Assembly (NCBI GenBank): GCA_910576815.1
Contig: CAJTKA010000007.1
Span: 1-64,000 of the forward strand
Source: an uncultured Lachnospiraceae bacterium
Lineage (GTDB): Bacteria > Bacillota > Clostridia > Lachnospirales > Lachnospiraceae
DNA: 64,000 bases
Direction of reading: 5' to 3'
Shown in pieces: positions 1 through 8,868 of this stretch. A program made the translations under genes and the position numbers. Numbering within the stretch: the first letter of the stretch is position 1; each line of letters opens with the position of its first letter. The notes under the pieces were generated by a model that had not been told where the DNA came from, did no database searches, and saw nothing but the letters and a program-made list of their open reading frames with translations.

Positions 1-185
1 ATACACTTAAAGTGTCTCATGCGGCATTTCTTTTAAAAAGTTGTAAAGTGGTGTTAGAATTATAATACCATAATTGGCGGTATATTTCTATATATAGTCT
101 CCATAATCCTATTATATCCCGACATTTCCCTATATAATATCAACAAAAGCAATCATTATCGTTTCGCATAAAAAGGGAGGTCATT

Positions 186-803
186 ATGGCAAACAATTTT
201 AACTACTACGCTCCGACAGAAGTGATTTTCGGTTAGGATGCCGAGCTGGAAACCGGAAAACGGCTTAAAGCTTTGGGGGCATCTCACATACTTCTTGTTT
301 ATGGTTCGAGAAGTGCACGCCGTCTGGGACTCTTGGAAAAGATCAGCCATGTCCTGTCAGAAGAAGGCTTATCCGTTTCAGAACTTGGCGGGATCGTTCC
401 GAATCCAAGGCTGGACAAAGTATATGAAGGGATCCGTATCGGTAAAGAGAATGGTATGTTTGACGTAACGCATGGCGCGGGTCTTGCCGCCATCTGGTCA
501 AGCTGGGCAAGATACGTTTACAAAAACTGTCTTCCCCGTTTCGTCCGCTTTGCCAGAAATGTCATGGTCATCACGACCTCCGGAACAGATGCAGAGATTG
601 CCGAGGCCGGCATAGCCGCAATGGAACAATTTTTTCACCATATCGGTATGCCCACAAATATGCGTGAGCTGGGAATCACCCCTTCTGATCAGCAGATTTT
701 GGAGATGGCGGATCGCTGCATGGCTGCCTGCGGGAACCGCACGGGTTCCGCCAAAAAATTAACGGCAAAAGATGCGGTAATCATTTATCAAAATGCACGA
801 TAG
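186..803 (+). pseudogene. Iron-containing alcohol dehydrogenase (butanol dehydrogenase type), degraded
   Basis: The reading frame starts at an ATG 6 nt after GGGAGG and begins MANNFNYYAPTEVIFG, the usual N terminus of iron-dependent butanol/alcohol dehydrogenases. Codon 17 is TAG, where the family normally has a charged residue. The frame then continues with GKRLKALGASHILLVYGS and RIGKENGM and jumps directly to FDVTHGAGLAAIWSSWARYV, which in intact proteins lies about 170-180 residues further on. The missing part carries the NAD-binding GGGS loop and most metal ligands. The deletion keeps the frame and the C terminus looks complete. Intact family members have about 385-400 residues; this has 205 codons. 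It cannot encode a working enzyme. It is a single gene, with the MFS gene convergent to it 14 nt away. Confidence 0.88.
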
Positions 804-817
804 ATAAAAAGAATCCG

Positions 818-2029
818 CTATTTTTTCGCAGCCACCCCGATCCCGCATACCACTGCCCCGGTCGGAATCAACACCAGCCAGACTGCCTCACAGAACCCAT
901 CAAATAAAAAACCATACACCATCTGTCCAATCGGCTGCGCGCACAGGGTGATCGCTGAAGTGTAAGCCATCACCTTGCCAATCATCTGCTCCGGCGTGCT
1001 CTGCTGAATCATGGACACCGCATAGATGGAAAACATACTGATCGCAATCTGCATCCCGCAAAAAGCCGCCACGAGAACCGCATACTGCACGCCTGCGTCT
1101 GCCGAAAGGAGAAACGGGAACCCTGCCAGAACAATGCAAAGTCCGATTGCGAAAAGCATCGGCGCCAGTCCGCCGTTCTTTATCTTTCCCGCCAAAGCAC
1201 CTGCCAAAGTGCTGCCCACGATCACGGCCACCGCCAGCAGACTCTCCGCCGCGCCATAGTATGTCGCGTTAAGTCCAAGCACCGTCCGCACCAGAAAAGG
1301 AAGCCCTACCAGCGTCACACCCATCACAAAGAAACGGGACAAGGCCGCTAAAAGCAGGATACGCAAAATATCCTTTCTCTCTTTCCCCATAAAACGGACG
1401 CTGTCAAGAAAATCCGCCTTGGCCACGGCAAACACCTTTCCCTGAAAACCTGTCGGGCGATACTCCAGTTTGATAAAACACTCCAACAAGGCAGTAACAA
1501 AAAAGCTCACTACGCTTGCATACATCACAGGCTTTAATCCAATAGCCGCATACAGGATGCCGCCCAAAAGCGGAGCCGTCAGATAGGATATGGAAGCGGT
1601 CTGGTTCACCACCGCGTTTCCCCTCACGATATTGTCCCCCGTCAGCATACTCGGAATGCAGGCCTGCACTGTAGGCGTCTCAAAGGCGCCAAAAACGGAC
1701 AGCAGCACAAGCAAAGCCCCAATCACGATCATGGCGTGCTGTTGTGTCAAAAAAAGCGCTGTCCCCAAAACAGCGATCCCCGTCATGGCATCCAGCGCCA
1801 CCATAATGTTTCGCCTGTCCATCCGGTCAGCCAGAGTCCCCCCGAAAGGCGAGAGCAAAATGGTCGGAATCGTTGCCGCCGACAAAAGCCCCGCAAACAC
1901 AGCCGCCGAGCCTGTCAGATCCAGCACATACATGGACAGGGCAAGGCGCAGGATGTAATTGCCGAACAAGGAGCTTACCTGCCCCAGCACCAGAAGCGTA
2001 AAGTTTTTTGTAAACAATTTTTCTTTCAT
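818..2029 (-). CDS. MFS transporter, drug-efflux type
   Basis: This 403-residue integral membrane protein has about 12 hydrophobic segments. A classical major-facilitator motif A (GGTLADRMDRRN, residues 63-74) lies in the loop after the second segment. The overall pattern resembles the MFS_3/enterobactin-exporter and macrolide-efflux branch, so proton-coupled export of a small toxic compound across the cytoplasmic membrane is the likely role; the substrate cannot be read from the sequence. It lies 55 nt downstream of the TetR gene on the same strand, so it is probably co-transcribed with its own repressor from the promoter at 2769-2797. Confidence 0.9.
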   Translation of the reverse strand: MKEKLFTKNFTLLVLGQVSSLFGNYILRLALSMYVLDLTGSAAVFAGLLSAATIPTILLSPFGGTLADRMDRRNIMVALDAMTGIAVLGTALFLTQQHAMIVIGALLVLLSVFGAFETPTVQACIPSMLTGDNIVRGNAVVNQTASISYLTAPLLGGILYAAIGLKPVMYASVVSFFVTALLECFIKLEYRPTGFQGKVFAVAKADFLDSVRFMGKERKDILRILLLAALSRFFVMGVTLVGLPFLVRTVLGLNATYYGAAESLLAVAVIVGSTLAGALAGKIKNGGLAPMLFAIGLCIVLAGFPFLLSADAGVQYAVLVAAFCGMQIAISMFSIYAVSMIQQSTPEQMIGKVMAYTSAITLCAQPIGQMVYGFLFDGFCEAVWLVLIPTGAVVCGIGVAAKK

Positions 2030-2084
2030 ATCCTACTCTCCTTCCTCCGTACCGTTTGCGGGAAACGCCACTTTGGGATACTTC

Positions 2085-2723
2085 TCACATACCATTTTTC
2101 AACAGTCTCTCCGTCCGCGCAAACATCGCCTCGTCCATGATCGGCAGTCCCATCGCTGCCAGCACCTTCGCTATAAATTCGCATTTATGCAGGATCTCCT
2201 CCGCTGAAGCAGGAAACACGGACGGCATCAGCCAGAAATTGACAAGCGGAAGCAACTCGGACAGTTCCTTGGCATATACGGTTTGAATGGAGCCGTCGCG
2301 CCTGCCCTCCTCAATCAGTTCAAACCATAAGGGTGTCAGCACCCGCCTGTTTGCCTCCACCGCCGCCGCCAAAATGCGCGGGTCTTTGAGGATCGGGATT
2401 GCCTGCGCACTGACCGCTTCCCGTTCCTCATCGGCTCTGTCGAGGGCAAATACTTCTTTTATCTTTTGTAACCCATTCAGATCGGTACGCTTTCTGACCT
2501 CCTCAAAGGGATTGTGTTCCAAAAACATACGATCACCGAGCGTCTGCATCACCTTTTCTTTACTCTCAAAAAAGCGATAAAACATCCCCTTCGCGCCACC
2601 GACACGCTCCATGATATCGGATACCGACGTCTCCTCATAGCCCTTGGATAAAAACAGGAATTTGGCTGCGTCTAAGATTTCTTTTTCCCATTCCTGCGGC
2701 TGTTTTTTTACCGGTCTCGCCAT
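2085..2723 (-). CDS. TetR/AcrR family transcriptional repressor
   Basis: A 212-residue protein with an N-terminal TetR helix-turn-helix at about residues 32-55 (TSVSDIMERVGGAKGMFYRF) and an all-helical ligand-binding C-terminal domain. It precedes an MFS exporter gene on the same strand. The usual arrangement is a repressor that is released when the exporter's substrate binds. A perfect 10-bp inverted repeat sits just downstream of the -10 box of its own promoter (2745-2767), which makes autoregulation likely. The ligand is unknown. Confidence 0.93.
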   Translation of the reverse strand: MARPVKKQPQEWEKEILDAAKFLFLSKGYEETSVSDIMERVGGAKGMFYRFFESKEKVMQTLGDRMFLEHNPFEEVRKRTDLNGLQKIKEVFALDRADEEREAVSAQAIPILKDPRILAAAVEANRRVLTPLWFELIEEGRRDGSIQTVYAKELSELLPLVNFWLMPSVFPASAEEILHKCEFIAKVLAAMGLPIMDEAMFARTERLLKNGM

Positions 2724-2744
2724 TTTATTGATCTCCTTGCTGCA

Positions 2745-2797
2745 GTTATTGACTTATAGTCAATAACTATTGTAAAGAAATCAGAGATCTGTGTCAA
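2745..2797 (-). promoter_or_regulatory. SigA promoter and palindromic operator for the TetR-MFS pair
   Basis: On the minus strand, TTGACA (2792-2797) is followed after 17 bp by TACAAT (2769-2774). Just downstream lies an inverted repeat with arms GTTATTGACT and AGTCAATAAC around a 3-nt centre (2745-2767). An operator at the transcription start fits repression by the adjacent TetR protein. The boxes and palindrome are directly visible; the binding partner is inferred from position. Confidence 0.75.
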
Positions 2798-2832
2798 TAG
2801 GTAAATAAAAATCTTTTTTCTATCATTACCAA

Positions 2833-2872
2833 CAAAAAAGCAGCCGCTTATCTTAACAGATAAACAACTGCC
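2833..2872 (-). terminator. Rho-independent terminator after the TauE/SafE gene
   Basis: On the minus strand a stem (GCAG...TTATCT / AGATAA...CTGC) is followed by TTTTTTG, about 20 nt after the stop codon of the gene ending at 2893. Confidence 0.7.
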
Positions 2873-2892
2873 AAACGGCCAAATCGTTCATA

Positions 2893-3672
2893 TCATCTGG
2901 TCAAAAACTGAAATCCCATCACTACGACCCCAAGCACCACCAGCACGACGCCCGTCGCCCGGTTCAGCGTCTTCGGTTCCGCCTTATTGGCAAAGACCGC
3001 CGCGATCCTCGCCCAGATAAAGGTAAAGACCACGCACAACACCCATACGGGAAAGTCAGGCGCTCCGCCGATGGCAAAGTGCGACACCGCTCCCGTAAAA
3101 GCGGTAAAGGCCATGATAAAAACACTGGTGCCCACAGCGGTCTTCAATTCATAATGCAGAACCGAAGTCAGGATCAAAAGCATCATCATGCCGCCGCCCG
3201 CGCCGATAAAGCCACAGATGAACCCAATCATCACGCCCGCTATCAGAGACTGCACCGCCCGCTTCTTTGCGGGGACCTCTCCCATCGCCTCCTTAGTGGT
3301 CATGACGGGTTTGACGATAAATTTAATGCCCAGCAGAAAGGTCATAAACACGGAGAAGCCGCCCATCGTTGCCGGCGGGATCAGACTCGCCACATAACTG
3401 CCCACCACCGTAAAGGCAAGTACGCTCCCCATCATGATCAAACCATTGCGAATATCCAGATTTTTATTCTTCCCATACGTATAGGCTGACACCGCGCTGG
3501 CAAGCACGTCGGACGATAAGGCGATCCCCACCGCCATATAGGCATCCATATGCAGGAAGGTAATCAGCATGGGACTGATCACCGCTGCCGCGCTCATGCC
3601 TGCAAAGCCCGTTCCCAGCCCAGCACCCATCCCCGCAAAGAAAGTCACTACGATCATCCATAACCAACTCAT
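2893..3672 (-). CDS. TauE/SafE family permease (sulfite/organosulfur export type)
   Basis: A 259-residue membrane protein with about eight hydrophobic segments. It carries the duplicated glycine-rich pattern of the TauE/SafE family: GTGFAGMSAAAVISPML near the N terminus and GFIGAGGGMMMLLILTSV near residue 155. Characterised members move sulfite, sulfoacetate or related anions, and many are uncharacterised; the substrate here is unknown. It has its own terminator and lies between the TetR-MFS pair and the ABC exporter, with no clear operon partner. Confidence 0.85.
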   Translation of the reverse strand: MSWLWMIVVTFFAGMGAGLGTGFAGMSAAAVISPMLITFLHMDAYMAVGIALSSDVLASAVSAYTYGKNKNLDIRNGLIMMGSVLAFTVVGSYVASLIPPATMGGFSVFMTFLLGIKFIVKPVMTTKEAMGEVPAKKRAVQSLIAGVMIGFICGFIGAGGGMMMLLILTSVLHYELKTAVGTSVFIMAFTAFTGAVSHFAIGGAPDFPVWVLCVVFTFIWARIAAVFANKAEPKTLNRATGVVLVVLGVVVMGFQFLTR

Positions 3673-3796
3673 GTTACCTCCCTGCCTTTCTGTATCTTCT
3701 TACATTCCCATTTCTCTGTTTCTGTCTGCGTCAAATGCCTTACCACCGTCGTCATTTTTCATCACGTATCATGCGGTTGAGGAATACCTTAGCACG

Positions 3797-3826
3797 AAAA
3801 AAGCCGCCTGTCAACCGACAGGCAGC
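3797..3826 (-). terminator. Rho-independent terminator closing the ABC/two-component operon
   Basis: On the minus strand the arms GCTGCCTGTC and GACAGGCGGC with a 4-nt loop run into TTTTTTC, 20 nt after the permease stop codon. Confidence 0.85.
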
Positions 3827-3845
3827 TCTCCTCTTTCCCGATTTT

Positions 3846-5663
3846 TCAAGAAGTACTGATGGTCTCGACCACCGACATCTCCCGGATCCTGCGGATCGGT
3901 CCGGTCATGGCTGCCACTGCCGCCACGATCATTACCGCCACGATCACCAGGCATTTTGAAAACGGCAGACTCCAAACATCGCCCCAACGATCCGTGATCG
4001 CCCATTGATACAAAAAGTAGTGGAGCGGCAGCCCCAGCAAAAGCCCTTCCGCCAGTCCGCCCATCAGATAAGCAAACGTCTCCGCCGCGACCATGGTCTG
4101 CAGCTGCCTGACCGTGATGCCGATCGCTCTCATGGCGCCATAATGCCGCATCCTGGCCGCCACGCTCATGGCAATGCTGTTGATGATGTTAAAGGCTGCA
4201 ATCAAGGCAACCACCGCCAGAAAGCCATAGACAAACAGGGCAAAGGAAAAATAGACTGCCTTTGCTTCTTCCACGTTGACTGTTCCCGGCGCGTCAGGCC
4301 GCAGACCCACGAGTGCATGGCTCATAAAATCGATCCCGATGCCGAATCCCAGAAACAGGATGATGCTGAAGGCAAAGGAAGAAGTCAGCAAAATCAGGTT
4401 TTTCCTGCTGCCCGCCGCATGATGCAGCCCTAAGGCCGTCTCCACGTGCATCCGCCCCGTATACGCCGATCTTCTTACGGCAAATACTGTATCGGCATTC
4501 CCGGAAACCGCCGTCCGGGGCGAAACTTCTGAAGCTTTGCGCGCCGGTTTTCGACTTGCCAGAAGCACGGTCAGCAGACCGATCAAAGTCCCAAAAACCA
4601 CCCCCGGCAGACTGATGCCAAATCCCGGCATTTCCGAAAACCATTTGGGCGCAAGCGCCTGTAACATCCGACACAAGCCCCACACTGTCACCACACTGAG
4701 CAAAAGTCCAAGCGGCACTGCTTTCAGGCACCAGTAAAGCGCCTCCGCCCGCACATAGCGCCGCACCTGTTTTCCTGTCGCACCTAAGCACCGCATCATC
4801 CCGAAAAATTCCGTCCGCTGCGCCACGCTGCTGTTCATACTGCCCAGGATCATCATCATACCGCTGACCGCCACTAACACTGCCAACACAAAAGCAATCA
4901 AATATAACATCAAAATATAATTATCGCTGCTCTGCATCATGGCGCCCATCACCTTTGCATTTTCACTGACTCTGTCTTTCGGGATGTGCAGCTGCGCGCA
5001 GATATCCTTGATTGCCTTCTGCATCCTGCAATGCGGTACAAACTCCACATAGGAAACGAAGTCTTCTTTTTGTGTCGCCTCCCGAAAACAGGACAGATAG
5101 GTCTCCGTATCCATAAAAAGCCCAAAGGCATCGGCCTTAAGCAGCATGGAAGTATCTTCCACAATGCCGCTGATCTGAAAGTCAAGAAAACCGTCAGGCG
5201 TTTCTACCTTCACCTCGTCCCCCACAGAAACGCCCAGTCTGCCGCACATACCTTCTGTCACAAGCGCCTGTCCCCTTTCTTTCGGGAAATCCCCTTCCAA
5301 GATAGAAACGCCGGGAAATAAGGCAAAAAATGTTTCATCATATCCGCAAAGAAGGGTCTGTACGCCTTGCACTTTATAATCCATATCCAGCGCATAGTTG
5401 GCCGCCGCATAGCGGGTGAGCGTTTTCACTTCAGGCCTTGCGGCAAGCATCATCGTCTGCTCCTCGTCCAGATCCCAAAACCTCACGTGCCACGCGCCAT
5501 CCGTCATGATGGCCAGATTTTTCTGGCTCTGCAAAAACATATCCGCCATGCCAAAGATCGCGGAAATCAAAAAGACCGAAATCATGATGCACCATCTGGT
5601 CATGCGGGTTTGTCTGCGATGCACCTTCGCCGAGATGGGAATCAGATTAAGATAATTTTTCAT
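3846..5663 (-). CDS. ABC transporter permease, FtsX/MacB type
   Basis: A 605-residue permease with an N-terminal membrane anchor (about residues 27-45) and an extracellular part of roughly 200 residues. Three membrane segments in the first FtsX-like block (about 255-370) and a second FtsX block near the C terminus complete it. This is the layout of LolE/MacB-type exporters that work by mechanotransmission rather than bulk transport. Its start overlaps the end of the ATPase gene by 17 nt, so translation is coupled. With the kinase and regulator upstream it resembles antimicrobial-peptide sensing and resistance modules; that role is inference from context. Confidence 0.9.
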   Translation of the reverse strand: MKNYLNLIPISAKVHRRQTRMTRWCIMISVFLISAIFGMADMFLQSQKNLAIMTDGAWHVRFWDLDEEQTMMLAARPEVKTLTRYAAANYALDMDYKVQGVQTLLCGYDETFFALFPGVSILEGDFPKERGQALVTEGMCGRLGVSVGDEVKVETPDGFLDFQISGIVEDTSMLLKADAFGLFMDTETYLSCFREATQKEDFVSYVEFVPHCRMQKAIKDICAQLHIPKDRVSENAKVMGAMMQSSDNYILMLYLIAFVLAVLVAVSGMMMILGSMNSSVAQRTEFFGMMRCLGATGKQVRRYVRAEALYWCLKAVPLGLLLSVVTVWGLCRMLQALAPKWFSEMPGFGISLPGVVFGTLIGLLTVLLASRKPARKASEVSPRTAVSGNADTVFAVRRSAYTGRMHVETALGLHHAAGSRKNLILLTSSFAFSIILFLGFGIGIDFMSHALVGLRPDAPGTVNVEEAKAVYFSFALFVYGFLAVVALIAAFNIINSIAMSVAARMRHYGAMRAIGITVRQLQTMVAAETFAYLMGGLAEGLLLGLPLHYFLYQWAITDRWGDVWSLPFSKCLVIVAVMIVAAVAAMTGPIRRIREMSVVETISTS

Positions 5664-6342
5664 TGACCTTCCCTCCCAAATCCGTCAGAATGCCGTCCGC
5701 CACCTGCATCACCCTGTCCACGGATGTGATCAGATTCGGATTGTGCGTTATCATTAAAATCGTCTGCTGGTACTGTCTGGAGGCTTTTGTTAAAAGTTCC
5801 ATCACTTCCCTGCTGTTTTTCCGATCCAAGTTGCCTGTCGGTTCATCCGCCAGAATCAGTTTCGGCCTTGTGATCAGCGCCCTGCCGATCGCCACTCTCT
5901 GCTGCTGTCCGCCCGAAAGCTGTCCCGGCAGATGACTGCGCCGCTCCTGCAGACCCAAAACTTCCAGAATTTCTTCTATCTGTCCGGCATCCGGTTTCTT
6001 ATGATCCAGCAAGAGGGGAAACATAATATTCTGTTCCACATTGAGTTCCGGGATCAAATGAAACGATTGAAAGATAAATCCAATATTGCGACGTCTGAAA
6101 ATCGTGCGCTTCTCCTCCGTCATGGCAAACAGCTCCTGTCCGTCGATCAGGATCTTTCCGCCTGTGGGTTCATCCAATGCGCCGATACAGTTTAGCAGGG
6201 TACTTTTGCCGGAACCGGACTCCCCGATCACCGCGGCAAACTCTCCCTTTTGCAGGGTAAATGAGACATGCTTTAAGGCTTCCACTTTTGCTTCGCCTGT
6301 TCCGTATGTCTTACACAAGTCCTGTACTTCCACAATTTCCAT
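5647..6342 (-). CDS. ABC transporter ATP-binding protein (LolD/MacB type)
   Basis: This 231-residue ATPase shows Walker A GESGSGKST, the signature LSGGQQQR, Walker B LILADEPTGNLD and the switch histidine in ITHN. The start at 6342 (MEIVEVQDL) was chosen because AGGAGG lies 12 nt upstream; a longer open frame to 6411 has no ribosome site. It powers the FtsX permease encoded immediately after it. A 218-nt gap separates it from the kinase gene and contains a CTTACA/TGTAAG inverted repeat, so the transporter pair may have its own regulator-controlled promoter. Confidence 0.95.
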   Translation of the reverse strand: MEIVEVQDLCKTYGTGEAKVEALKHVSFTLQKGEFAAVIGESGSGKSTLLNCIGALDEPTGGKILIDGQELFAMTEEKRTIFRRRNIGFIFQSFHLIPELNVEQNIMFPLLLDHKKPDAGQIEEILEVLGLQERRSHLPGQLSGGQQQRVAIGRALITRPKLILADEPTGNLDRKNSREVMELLTKASRQYQQTILMITHNPNLITSVDRVMQVADGILTDLGGKVNEKLS

Positions 6343-6504
6343 AGTAAGACTGTTCCTCCTTTTCTTTCCCGGACAGTTGCCAAACGCATTTTCAGTGATC
6401 GAAACGGACACGATTCAAGCGTCTGCTTATGGCGTTACGATTCGCAACTGTCTGCTTCTGTTGAAAAGAATAGCAGAGCCGGCTTACAATCCCATGAAAG
6501 CAAC

Positions 6505-6520
6505 CTTACAGATTTGTAAG
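6505..6520. promoter_or_regulatory. Candidate response-regulator operator upstream of the ABC genes
   Basis: A perfect inverted repeat CTTACA-N4-TGTAAG lies 163 nt upstream of the ATPase start. A further CTTACA half-site lies 22 bp away (6483-6488), about two helical turns. OmpR-family regulators often bind such half-sites. Assignment to the regulator at 7924-8625 is inference. Confidence 0.4.
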
Positions 6521-6560
6521 ATAAGGTGAATCCTTTCGGAAATCAAAAAGCCGGGCAAGC

Positions 6561-7787
6561 TTACTTAGTCCCGATCGGCAGCAAAAGCGTGAATACCGCC
6601 CCCTCTCCCGGCGTACTGCTCACCGAAAGCATCCCGTCCTGCCCTTCCACAATGGACTTAGCAAGCGGCAGACCCAGGCCAATTCCCTGCCTGTCGCCGT
6701 CCTGTTTGCTCCGATAAAAACGTTTGAAGATATGATGGATATCTTCTGGCGCGATCCCGCAGCCGTCATCTTCTACCGAAAGGCTGACCAACGCCTTGGA
6801 CTGCTTCCAAGAAACCGTGACATTTCCGCCCACATCGGTATGATCCAGTGCGTTTTTGATCAGATTGGCAACCGCTTCCCTGGTCCATTTCCCATCGCAA
6901 AAGAACATCTGCGCAGGGTCTCCTTCCATGCGAAGCTTTTTCCCCTCTTTCTGCGCTCTCACAGACAGATCCGCCATCGCACTTTTGACCAGTTCGACCA
7001 CAGACAGCCACTCTTTCTGAAAAACAATGCTCCCCGCGTCGATGCGGCTCACCGTAAGCAATGTCTGCACAAGCTGCTCGATCCGCTCCAGAGACTGCAT
7101 GATCTTAGCAGAAAACCGCTCCACCGTCTGCGCATGCTCCGGTTCCTGCACAATGATCTCCGTATACATATGCAGGGCCGCCAGCGGCGTCTTCAACTGA
7201 TGGGAGATATCCGAGATCGTATCCTTTAAAAAAGTTTTCCCCTGCTGCGCTTTCTCGCTCTGCGCCCGCAGGGCCACAGCCAGCTCCTCCACCGCAGCAA
7301 ACAACTGATAGATGCTTCCGTCTTCATTCTGCGGCAGATGACTTTCAAAATTTCCCTCGGAAAATTGGGTGATGATGCCCTCCGCCCGGCGATACAGCTT
7401 CTCCCGTTTCCACAAAAAATAAACAGTCAGACCGGTCAGGATCAGGGCCGAAATCGCTGCCAGCCCCGCCGCGATCAGGGCAAACAGATGCACCGATTCC
7501 TCTATTTCGGGGAACAAAGCAAACGATGCGGCATCCGTATGTCCCAGCTGCCGCATCAAAGCGCTCCCCGCCTCTGTCGATTCCGTATTCTTTAATGCCT
7601 TTGCAATCGAAGCTTTGTCAACACCCTGTTCCAGCAGGGACGACACAACAGTCTGCTCCCGCTCAAAAAGAAGCTGCTGCGCCTCCCTTCCGTGAAGCCA
7701 CGCAAAAAAGAAGGTCAGCACTAAAAAAGTGCCAAACAAAACCATTAAAGTCGAAATGCAATACCGTGTATTTTTATCATGTAACAT
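6561..7787 (-). CDS. Sensor histidine kinase of the ABC-linked two-component system
   Basis: A 408-residue HisKA kinase. Two membrane segments (about residues 12-32 and 100-125) enclose a short extracellular sensor of about 70 residues. A HAMP-like region follows, then the H box DISHQLKTPL (His about 196), N box NLIKNALDHT, G1 DDGCGIAP and G2 GIGLGLPLAKS. The ATG at 7787 was chosen, with GGAGG 11 nt upstream. A longer frame starting at a TTG at 7838 would run into the repeated element at 7812-7942. It phosphorylates the regulator encoded upstream. The intervening gap is occupied by a repeat that is also found upstream of the regulator. Confidence 0.93.
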   Translation of the reverse strand: MLHDKNTRYCISTLMVLFGTFLVLTFFFAWLHGREAQQLLFEREQTVVSSLLEQGVDKASIAKALKNTESTEAGSALMRQLGHTDAASFALFPEIEESVHLFALIAAGLAAISALILTGLTVYFLWKREKLYRRAEGIITQFSEGNFESHLPQNEDGSIYQLFAAVEELAVALRAQSEKAQQGKTFLKDTISDISHQLKTPLAALHMYTEIIVQEPEHAQTVERFSAKIMQSLERIEQLVQTLLTVSRIDAGSIVFQKEWLSVVELVKSAMADLSVRAQKEGKKLRMEGDPAQMFFCDGKWTREAVANLIKNALDHTDVGGNVTVSWKQSKALVSLSVEDDGCGIAPEDIHHIFKRFYRSKQDGDRQGIGLGLPLAKSIVEGQDGMLSVSSTPGEGAVFTLLLPIGTK

Positions 7788-7811
7788 ATTCGTCACAACC
7801 TCCGCCACCCC

Positions 7812-7942
7812 ACATGATTCCGCATCACAAAATCTCAAATCCGCGCGGAGAATGCCCGTACTTTGGGCATTCTCCTGTGTGAGACTTAGTACTTCTTAGC
7901 GAGGCAGCCTCTGCTGCCGAGCTTTAGAAGTACTTCTCACAC
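7812..7942 (-). repeat. Structured intergenic element, copy 1 (three hairpins)
   Basis: Near-identical to 8670-8796. Read on the minus strand it contains a long imperfect hairpin bounded by GTGTGAGA and TCTCACAC (7877-7942). Next comes a perfect 11-bp hairpin with arms GGAGAATGCCC and GGGCATTCTCC (7847-7875), then a weaker hairpin with loop ATTTGAGAT (7832-7840). The last seven codons and stop of the regulator gene lie inside the first hairpin. The element ends 25 nt before the kinase start codon. No transposase or target duplication was seen. Confidence 0.85.
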
Positions 7943-8625
7943 GTCCATTTGTACCCGAATCCCCGCACTGTCAGCAGATACTTCGGCTCAGACGGGTCTT
8001 CTTCGATCTTTTCCCGCAGTCTGCGGATATAAACAGACAGCGTATTATCGTCCACAAAATTGCCATTGCCGTCCCAGAGTGCATCCAGTATCGTATTCCT
8101 TAAAACAGTCTGCCCTGCATTTTGGACAAGCAGACAGAGCAGATGATATTCTGCCGCCGTCAGGTTCAGCGGCCGACCGTTCCAAAGCGCACAGCTTCCA
8201 AGCAGATCGATGGCTAACGGCCCCGAAGTCAACCTCTTTTCCCCGCCTGCCTCACGCATCCCACTCTGCCGCAGCCGCGTCCTGATCCTGGCACACAGTT
8301 CTCCCAGCTTAAAAGGCTTGGTGATATAGTCGTCCGCACCGCTATCCAGCCCGCGGATCACATTGACCTCCTCATCCATCGCCGTCAGAAAAATGATGGG
8401 CACCAGTTTGTCCCACTCTCGCACGAGGCGGCACACATCCATACCGTTTCCGTCAGGCAGGGTAACATCCAGCAATAACAGACTGTAGGTCTTTGCTTCC
8501 AGACAGGCCCTCGCCGCTTTGACCGTCTGCGCCACTTCCACCGCATAGCCTTCTCTTTGCAGGGAATAGGTCAGCCCGTCGATCAAGTCCGCATCGTCTT
8601 CCAGTAAAAGAATCGTTTGTTCCAC
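7924..8625 (-). CDS. OmpR-family response regulator
   Basis: A 233-residue protein with an N-terminal receiver (acidic pair EDD at 9-11, phosphoacceptor Asp 53 in LLLLDVTLPD, Lys in ITKPF) and a C-terminal winged helix (about 130-230). It starts at a GTG with GGAGAAGG about 7 nt upstream. It is the partner of the kinase encoded next and probably controls the downstream ABC genes. The C-terminal residues CEKYF and the stop are encoded by the terminal inverted repeat of the intergenic element, so the element's arrival or spread shaped the gene's 3' end. Confidence 0.95.
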   Translation of the reverse strand: MEQTILLLEDDADLIDGLTYSLQREGYAVEVAQTVKAARACLEAKTYSLLLLDVTLPDGNGMDVCRLVREWDKLVPIIFLTAMDEEVNVIRGLDSGADDYITKPFKLGELCARIRTRLRQSGMREAGGEKRLTSGPLAIDLLGSCALWNGRPLNLTAAEYHLLCLLVQNAGQTVLRNTILDALWDGNGNFVDDNTLSVYIRRLREKIEEDPSEPKYLLTVRGFGYKWTCEKYF

Positions 8626-8669
8626 TGTTGCCTTCTCCTTGTTTTTGTTCAGTCACTCTAACCAACATA

Positions 8670-8796
8670 ATTCCGCTTATGCGGAATCTCAAATCCGTGC
8701 GGAGAATGCCCGTATCTTGGGCATTCTCCTGTGTGAGACTTAGTACTTCTTAACGAAGCAGCCATTGCTACTGAGTTTTAGAAGTACTTCTCACAC
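8670..8796 (-). repeat. Structured intergenic element, copy 2
   Basis: Second copy of the element at 7812-7942, lying 45 nt upstream of the regulator start. The GTGTGAGA...TCTCACAC hairpin (8731-8796), the GGAGAATGCCC hairpin (8701-8729) and the ATTTGAGAT loop (8686-8694) are all present. A further perfect hairpin ATTCCGC/GCGGAAT (8670-8687) shares bases with the ATTTGAGAT stem, so the two cannot form together. The CTCC in the GGGCATTCTCC arm could also pair with the regulator's GGAGAAGG ribosome site. The rest of the gap between 8626 and 8918 holds only the terminator at 8869-8899. Confidence 0.85.
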
Positions 8797-8868
8797 TTTC
8801 ATATTGCTCCTAAAAGCATCTTTTTGTCAATCGCCATAAACTCTATTCTCAGCCATAAAAGCAATAGA

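Noticed and set aside
6415..6470. Possible fourth copy of the TATAAGCAGA repeat family
   Set aside because: Only a short ATAAGCAGA-like stretch and a loose GCGAATCG match are present; the linker and paired arms are missing.
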